From Rhizobiaceae bacterium (GTDB taxonomy: Bacteria > Pseudomonadota > Alphaproteobacteria > Rhizobiales > Rhizobiaceae): 64,000 bases of DNA. The stretch spans positions 744,001 to 808,000 of the forward strand of contig JAILWO010000003.1 in the NCBI GenBank assembly GCA_025698895.1. Reading direction: 5' to 3'. The translations under genes and the position numbers were made by a program. The notes under the pieces were generated by a model. That model made no database searches. It was not told where the DNA came from and saw only the letters and a program-made list of their open reading frames with translations. Below, piece after piece: positions 59,860 to 64,000 of the stretch (its first letter is position 1; every line of letters begins with the position of its first letter).

Positions 59860-60042
59860 GGAAGCCGCTTCCTCGATGGCCGGCTTGTGGAGAAGCGGCG
59901 ACCCGGATCCGGTTGTCGGCGCGTGACCGCGCGCGGCCAAGCCGGTTCCGCCAGGGGGAGGGCGGCGAGTAGCGCCTCGCCCTTGTCGGAACGGCGTTGG
60001 CAATGGCTGCAAGGGCCCCGCACCGCCGAGGCCCAGGCCCGC

Positions 60043-60567
60043 TCAGTTGATCGGGCCTCTGGGAGGAGTCGTGGGGATCGTGCGAGGGTCGCTTTCGGGA
60101 TCGACATAGATCACGTCGAACGGGCCCGTGGCGTTGAGCTGCAGGACGGTGTCCTCGAAGGTCACGACATAGTGCGGCATGCCGGCCGGCAGGTGAATGA
60201 AACTTCCTTCCGGCAGCGGCTCGACCGAGGTCCGGTCGACTGTCTCCCCTGTCCCGAACGCCACCTTGCCCGAAAGCACGGTGACGAACTCATCCTTCGA
60301 GTGACGATGCGGCGGGACGACAAAGCCCGCGGGCAAGCCGAGGCGGAGCACGAACGGGCCTTCCTTTGCCGGGCTGCCGAACAGCACGGCGGCTTTGGCG
60401 CCGCTCGGCAGGGACGCCGGGGCGGCTCCCCACGCGACGGAGTCACCGGGGACGACGGTGTGATGGGTCCCGTCATGCGAGGCGGCCGGACCCGCGACGA
60501 TGACGGCGGCGCAGAGCGACAGGGCGATCCTGCCTTTGGAGGTGAAGGGGGATATTGCATGTTTCAT
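60043..60567 (-). CDS. Secreted cupin domain protein
   Basis: A 174-residue protein with a signal peptide (hydrophobic core near residues 15-28). The cupin motif 1 is GFVVPPHRHSKDEFVTVLSGKVAFGTG and motif 2 SFIHLPAGMPHYV, giving His residues for a metal. The function is unknown; similar proteins are anti-sigma-like cupins or periplasmic metal/ligand sensors. It follows the DsrE gene by 60 bases on the same strand, so both may be co-transcribed. Confidence 0.8.
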   Translation of the reverse strand: MKHAISPFTSKGRIALSLCAAVIVAGPAASHDGTHHTVVPGDSVAWGAAPASLPSGAKAAVLFGSPAKEGPFVLRLGLPAGFVVPPHRHSKDEFVTVLSGKVAFGTGETVDRTSVEPLPEGSFIHLPAGMPHYVVTFEDTVLQLNATGPFDVIYVDPESDPRTIPTTPPRGPIN

Positions 60568-60627
60568 GGCTTGTCCTTCGGACGTTTGAGCTGCGCCACG
60601 GCGCAAGCGGTTCTGGTTTGTGGTGCA

Positions 60628-60996
60628 TCAGAAGGAGAGCGTCGCCGCGCCTTCCTTGATCTCGGCATGCATGGCGCTGGCGCCGACGATGACGACGCCA
60701 TCGAGCAGGTCTTCCTGCTCGTAGCCGCGCGACTTCACGCAGGGCGGGCAGGCCCAGATCGTGCCGCCACGCTTCAGGAAGTCGTCGATCATCGCGGCCA
60801 GTGGCTCGAGAGGGGCCACATGCGTGAGCCGCTGGCCACCCTTGCGCACGAGATCGATCGCGGTGCTTGTCAGGAAGAGCGAAACCTTCAGCCCCGCTGT
60901 GAGGCCGCCATTGGCGATGGTGAGCGCCACGGAAGAGAGTTCGGAGTCGATGCCCTTGGTGATGAGCACGACGAGCTTGTCGGTAGAAGCAGACAT
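60628..60996 (-). CDS. DsrE family protein
   Basis: A 122-residue DsrE-fold protein starting at ATG 60996 behind AAAGGAG. The core is KLVVLITKGIDSELSSVALTIANGGLTAGLKVSLFLTSTAIDLV and the cysteines lie in TIWACPPCVKSRGY; CPPC could carry persulfide or form a disulfide. DsrE-like proteins relay sulfur or bind sulfur compounds, and single members often stand alone. It lies in a minus-strand run: XRE, LuxR, DsrE, cupin. Confidence 0.85.
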   Translation of the reverse strand: MSASTDKLVVLITKGIDSELSSVALTIANGGLTAGLKVSLFLTSTAIDLVRKGGQRLTHVAPLEPLAAMIDDFLKRGGTIWACPPCVKSRGYEQEDLLDGVVIVGASAMHAEIKEGAATLSF

Positions 60997-61112
60997 TGCA
61001 TTACTCCTTTGATGTTGATGTGCCTGCAAGGAGCGGCTTCTTACGGACACGAAAAACCTCGCGCGCCCTCCGATCGGAGGGGCGGCGAAAAGTCTGCGGT
61101 CGGGGTTGGATT

Positions 61113-62339
61113 TCAGCCAGACGACGGGATGGAATAGGCGGCGACGACCTTGACGAGTTCGGCCTGACGTCGCGTGCCGGTCTTCTCGAACAGACGCTTG
61201 AGGTGAAACTTCACCGTGGTTTCCGCGATACCTAGTGCCTCCGCGACCTCGGGCGCGCCGCCGACCTCGACGACGCCGAGCAGCACCCGCAGCTCGCTGG
61301 GCGTGAGACCGTAGGTCTTGGCGATGACCTCAAGGGGGCCGGGCGTGTCGAGGGTGGCCTTGCGCACGAACAGCGCCGCGGCGGCGGCAAAGCATGAGCC
61401 GGTCTGCCGTCGCGCCCCGGAGGTGAGCGGCAGTACGTGGGCCACATAGCGGTCGCCGCCGCGCGAGCTCAGCGGCAGCGCGATGCCTCTGGTCCCGACC
61501 GCCTCGTCGCCGGTTCCAGCCTCCGCGAATATCTCGACCAGCGCCTGGTCGCCCTGCGTGTCCGTCGCGAGCAGCCGGCTGCCGCTCATGCGCAGCACGT
61601 CGGCCTGGGCGATCATGGCATGGCCGGCGGCGTTGGCGTGCACCATGCGCCCGCGCTCATCGACCAGGAACATGGCAGCGGTGATGCCGTCGAGCGTGTC
61701 GGCGAAGGTCGCGGCCTGCGCCGTCTTCAGTTCGATCACCTTGCCGATCAGCGCGGCCCGGCGCACATGTGGCACGACGAGCCCCATGCGTCGGCGCGCC
61801 TCGTCATCTACCATGCCGTCCCGTTCATGGCGGAAGACGCCAAGCAGCGCGGCTCCGGTTGGCGATTTGTCGAGCACCGCGCAGACGAAATCGATCACGC
61901 CCTGAGGCTTCCAGAGCTCCTGGTAGATGCGGGTTTCGAGAAATTCATCGTAGGACATCCAGTCCGCGAGCGAGGCCGGCACTTCAATTTCGGCGAAAAC
62001 GTGGGCGTTGTTGAATGGGTCGAACTCAATGTATTTCTCGAAATAGAGCTGCTTGTAGTGCGGATCGAGCGCGCCGCAGTCGTAGTAGATGTTTCCCGAC
62101 CGGTCGGTCACGTCCTTGGCGAAGAGCGAGGCTGCGAACCCGGGAACGAAGCCGGTGACCCTGCGCAGCACGGCCGGCCACCGCCCCGGATCGAGCGAGG
62201 CATCATAGATATGCCCGATGAGTTCCGAGACCTGCTCGAGTTCGCGCACGTTTGGCCACCGCGACAGAAGAGGCACATGATATTGCAGGCGGAGGCGGCT
62301 AGAAAGCGCCGTGTTGAGCGCCGTCCGCCTATGCTTCAA
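61113..62339 (-). CDS. LuxR family transcriptional regulator
   Basis: A 408-residue regulator. The C-terminal helix-turn-helix (AKTYGLTPSELRVLLGVVEVGGAPEVAEALGIAETTVKFHLKRLFEKTGTRRQAELVKVVAAY) is the LuxR/GerE type. The long N-terminal part has a helical sensing region and a PAS-like segment (TLDGITAAMFLVDERGRMVHANAAGHAMIAQ near 220), so a small molecule or redox signal may be read. The start is TTG 62339, 8 bases after the XRE stop and behind a GGGAG-like site; GTG 62276 is the alternative. It may control the cupin and DsrE genes. Confidence 0.85.
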   Translation of the reverse strand: MKHRRTALNTALSSRLRLQYHVPLLSRWPNVRELEQVSELIGHIYDASLDPGRWPAVLRRVTGFVPGFAASLFAKDVTDRSGNIYYDCGALDPHYKQLYFEKYIEFDPFNNAHVFAEIEVPASLADWMSYDEFLETRIYQELWKPQGVIDFVCAVLDKSPTGAALLGVFRHERDGMVDDEARRRMGLVVPHVRRAALIGKVIELKTAQAATFADTLDGITAAMFLVDERGRMVHANAAGHAMIAQADVLRMSGSRLLATDTQGDQALVEIFAEAGTGDEAVGTRGIALPLSSRGGDRYVAHVLPLTSGARRQTGSCFAAAAALFVRKATLDTPGPLEVIAKTYGLTPSELRVLLGVVEVGGAPEVAEALGIAETTVKFHLKRLFEKTGTRRQAELVKVVAAYSIPSSG

Positions 62340-62347
62340 CGCCGGTC

Positions 62348-63193
62348 CTACTCCCTCAGACCGCGCGCCAGGGCCCGGCAGTGGCCGGCCGCCTCGTGCG
62401 CGTGGACGACGGCGGCGCGGATCAGATTGTCGAAATGCCGCGTCAGGGCGCGCACGGGATCGGTCGCGTTGAGCACCAGATACATGTCGCCGACATAGAT
62501 GGCGGCGCGGATCGTGCCGAAGATCGTGTAGGGGACGGAATAGCGCCCGCGCCCGTCATAGAGGAACAGGCGGAAGCTGGGATAGAGGTCGTCGAGCAGG
62601 CGGGCCATGTGCTCGAGCTGGGCGCGCCGTTCGGCCGGTGGAAAATCGGACCAGACGCCGTTGCCGAGCGCGAAGATCTCCAGCATGTGGCGCGGCATGC
62701 AGACTTCCATGTCGGACTCGGGTCGGCGCGTGACGTCGATGCGATGCTGGGTCTCGTCCGTCTGGGCGATGCGGTCGCGGTTGGAAATGGCCGCCTCATA
62801 GGCGATCAGCGCCTCCGAGCGCAGCAGATCGGGCATGCCGGCCGGCACATAGCGTATCTTCGAGCCGGCGGCCTCGGCATGCCATCCGGCCAGCACGGCG
62901 CGGCCGCCGTCGCCGACGCCTTCCTCCATCTCCAGCGTCTCGCGCAGTTCGCCCGTCAGCCCCTCGTCCTGCGACAGGCCAAGCAGCCAGTCGAGCGACA
63001 CCCGGTTCTTCTGGGCGATGTTGAGCAGCGTCTCGGCGCGGGGCAGCCGTACCGACTGGCCCGACAGCAATTGCGACAGGGCCGAGCGGTCGATGCCCAC
63101 TTCCGAGGCGAAGGCGGACTGGTTCTGGCCCGACCGCGACAGCAACAGCCGCAGCCTTTCGCGAAAGACGCGTGTGAGGTCCCGCTTGTCCAT
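62348..63193 (-). CDS. XRE family transcriptional regulator
   Basis: A 281-residue protein with a helix-turn-helix at residues 10-65: LRLLLSRSGQNQSAFASEVGIDRSALSQLLSGQSVRLPRAETLLNIAQ. The C-terminal region (DFPPAERRAQLEHMARLLDDLYPSFRLFLYDGRGRYSVPYTIFG) is longer than in simple XRE proteins and could be a ligand or protein interaction domain that I cannot name. It is divergent from the desaturase gene and likely binds the palindrome between them. The LuxR gene follows in the same transcript. Confidence 0.85.
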   Translation of the reverse strand: MDKRDLTRVFRERLRLLLSRSGQNQSAFASEVGIDRSALSQLLSGQSVRLPRAETLLNIAQKNRVSLDWLLGLSQDEGLTGELRETLEMEEGVGDGGRAVLAGWHAEAAGSKIRYVPAGMPDLLRSEALIAYEAAISNRDRIAQTDETQHRIDVTRRPESDMEVCMPRHMLEIFALGNGVWSDFPPAERRAQLEHMARLLDDLYPSFRLFLYDGRGRYSVPYTIFGTIRAAIYVGDMYLVLNATDPVRALTRHFDNLIRAAVVHAHEAAGHCRALARGLRE

Positions 63194-63210
63194 ACGTCAC
63201 CTAACCATCA

Positions 63211-63224
63211 TTTTGTTTACAAAA
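63211..63224. promoter_or_regulatory. Operator-like palindrome upstream of the XRE gene
   Basis: TTTTGT (63211-63216) and ACAAAA (63219-63224) are perfect 6-bp arms around TT, 18 bases before the XRE start on the minus strand. On minus, a -10-like TATGAT (63233-63228) lies just upstream of it, so a bound repressor would overlap the transcription start. Two TGTGCATT copies 20 bases apart follow (63246-63253, 63266-63273). Confidence 0.45.
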
Positions 63225-63296
63225 CAAATCATATGCGGCGACTTATGTGCATTGTCAGCATTTTGTGTGCATTCTCGCATTGCAGCACGCCGAAGC

Positions 63297-63332
63297 TCCT
63301 GACATCATCCTGTCAGGAATCGGGGGATTCCT
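63297..63332 (+). promoter_or_regulatory. Two overlapping, mutually exclusive hairpins in the desaturase leader
   Basis: Stem one pairs TCCTGACA (63297-63304) with TGTCAGGA (63311-63318) around TCATCC. Stem two pairs AGGAATC (63315-63321) with GATTCCT (63326-63332) around GGGG. They share AGGA (63315-63318), so both cannot form fully at once. The desaturase start is 23 bases beyond stem two, with AAGGGG between, which is a layout suited to translational or transcriptional switching. Confidence 0.5.
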
Positions 63333-63354
63333 CGAAAAAGAATTGGCAAGGGGC

Positions 63355-64000
63355 ATGGTGGTGCAGAGTCTGCGCCGCGCGCTGGCGCGCGGCATCGAAT
63401 GGCCGACGGTAACGCTGATTGCGGGATGCTATGGCGTCTGGGTGATCGCCGGATTTGCCGTCTGGCCCGATTGGCCGCTGGTTTCGCTTCTCCTGCTTTC
63501 GCTCGCCGTCGCGCTGCACTCCTCCATCTGCCACGAGGTCCTGCATGGGCATCCCACGCGCGACAGCCTTGTCAACGAGGCCTTCGTCTTCCTGCCGCTG
63601 GGCGTGATCTGGCCCTACCGGCGCTTCAAGGCGATCCACCTGCGCCATCATGCCGACGAGCGCCTGACCGATCCCTTCGACGATCCCGAGAGCTACTACC
63701 GGGCCTTGTGGCAATACGAGGCGATGCCGGAGGCGATCAAACTCGTCCTGCGCGTCAACAACACGCTGCTGGGGCGCCTGGTGCTCGGTCCGCCGCTCGG
63801 CCTGGTCGGGCTGGTCGCGGGCGATCTGCGGGCGATCAGGGAAGGCGATCGCAACGTGGCCAGGGCCTGGGCGCTGCATCTGGCCGGGCTGGCGGTCGTG
63901 CTGCCGGTCGTCCAGTTCGGTTTCGGCATGCCCGTCTGGCTCTATCTTCTCGTGCCGGTGTGGATCGGCCATTCGATCATCGCCATCCGCACCTATGCCG
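63355..64000 (+). CDS. Fatty acid desaturase family protein (partial, runs off the window)
   Basis: An open frame of 215 codons to the end of the window. It encodes a membrane diiron desaturase-fold protein: hydrophobic helices at about residues 18-50, histidine box one HEVLHGH (about 62-68), and box two HLRHHAD (about 98-104); the third histidine box is beyond the window. It may place a double bond in or hydroxylate an acyl chain. The ATG at 63355 is preceded by AAGGGG. The divergent XRE gene and two leader hairpins may control it. Confidence 0.85.
   Translation, partial: MVVQSLRRALARGIEWPTVTLIAGCYGVWVIAGFAVWPDWPLVSLLLLSLAVALHSSICHEVLHGHPTRDSLVNEAFVFLPLGVIWPYRRFKAIHLRHHADERLTDPFDDPESYYRALWQYEAMPEAIKLVLRVNNTLLGRLVLGPPLGLVGLVAGDLRAIREGDRNVARAWALHLAGLAVVLPVVQFGFGMPVWLYLLVPVWIGHSIIAIRTYA

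Noticed and set aside
59964-59981. GGCGAG/CTCGCC hairpin upstream of the DUF1127 gene as a terminator for the cupin gene.
   Set aside because: No T-run on the relevant strand and weak stem; not supported enough to list.

Overview
This window is high-GC (roughly two-thirds G+C) bacterial chromosome, densely packed with genes that often overlap by 4 bases. Gene content points to an alphaproteobacterium of the Hyphomicrobiales (Rhizobiales), probably near Mesorhizobium, Aminobacter or other Phyllobacteriaceae. Supporting signs are the sarcosine oxidase operon, the NDUFA9-like / TauE / UppP / GST / QueG block, a DUF1127 protein, and RIME-like palindromic repeats with CCCCTCATCC ends. The placement is an inference from gene content, not from a marker gene. 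I saw no rRNA, tRNA, CRISPR array, prophage or transposase.

Layout. 0.1-7.3 kb: a CreA-like secreted protein, a hexapeptide acyltransferase, a two-gene TAXI-type TRAP transporter, a PLP aminotransferase, a nitroreductase and an ABM-like small protein. 7.3-12.4 kb (minus): soxBDAG, heterotetrameric sarcosine oxidase. 12.5-17.1 kb: a large MscS-type channel, a CPA2 cation/proton antiporter and a small secreted protein. 17.1-21.5 kb: a polar amino acid ABC importer facing a dimethylarginine/arginine-deiminase-type hydrolase, which suggests use of arginine-like compounds. 21.6-27.1 kb: NDUFA9-like protein, TauE/SafE, UppP, an FzlA-like GST protein, QueG and a reductase. 27.1-35.7 kb: an acyclic-terpene-utilization-like (Atu) catabolic locus in two divergent arms: SDR and isovaleryl-CoA-dehydrogenase-like enzyme on minus; hydratase, AtuA, biotin carboxylase, separate biotin carrier and carboxyltransferase on plus. 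35.7-45.5 kb (minus): a nucleoside import and catabolism operon (two permeases and an ATPase, cytidine deaminase, purine nucleoside phosphorylase, DeoC, a double aldehyde dehydrogenase, DeoA). 45.6-46.9 kb: thioesterase, a ParDE-like toxin-antitoxin pair, SlyX.

47.1-52.9 kb holds the most interesting locus: a HAD phosphatase-UbiA prenyltransferase fusion, a DprE1-like oxidase, an SMR-like transporter, an extended SDR and a class III aminotransferase. The first two enzymes match the mycobacterial route that makes polyprenyl-phospho-ribose and oxidizes it at C2; the aminotransferase raises the possibility of a lipid-linked amino-pentose. 53-64 kb: an Fe-S protein, an SDR, DUF1810, an ECF sigma factor with a membrane-anchored VWA protein, a low-GC GGCT-like gene, a homocysteine S-methyltransferase behind a strong palindromic operator, DUF1127, cupin, DsrE, LuxR and XRE regulators, and the start of a fatty acid desaturase.

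Palindromic repeats recur at gene ends: one supplies the last ~70 codons of queG, one sits beside an ABC permease gene with no ordinary start codon, one precedes deoA, and an unrelated 15-bp-arm inverted repeat encodes an interdomain linker inside the atuA homologue.
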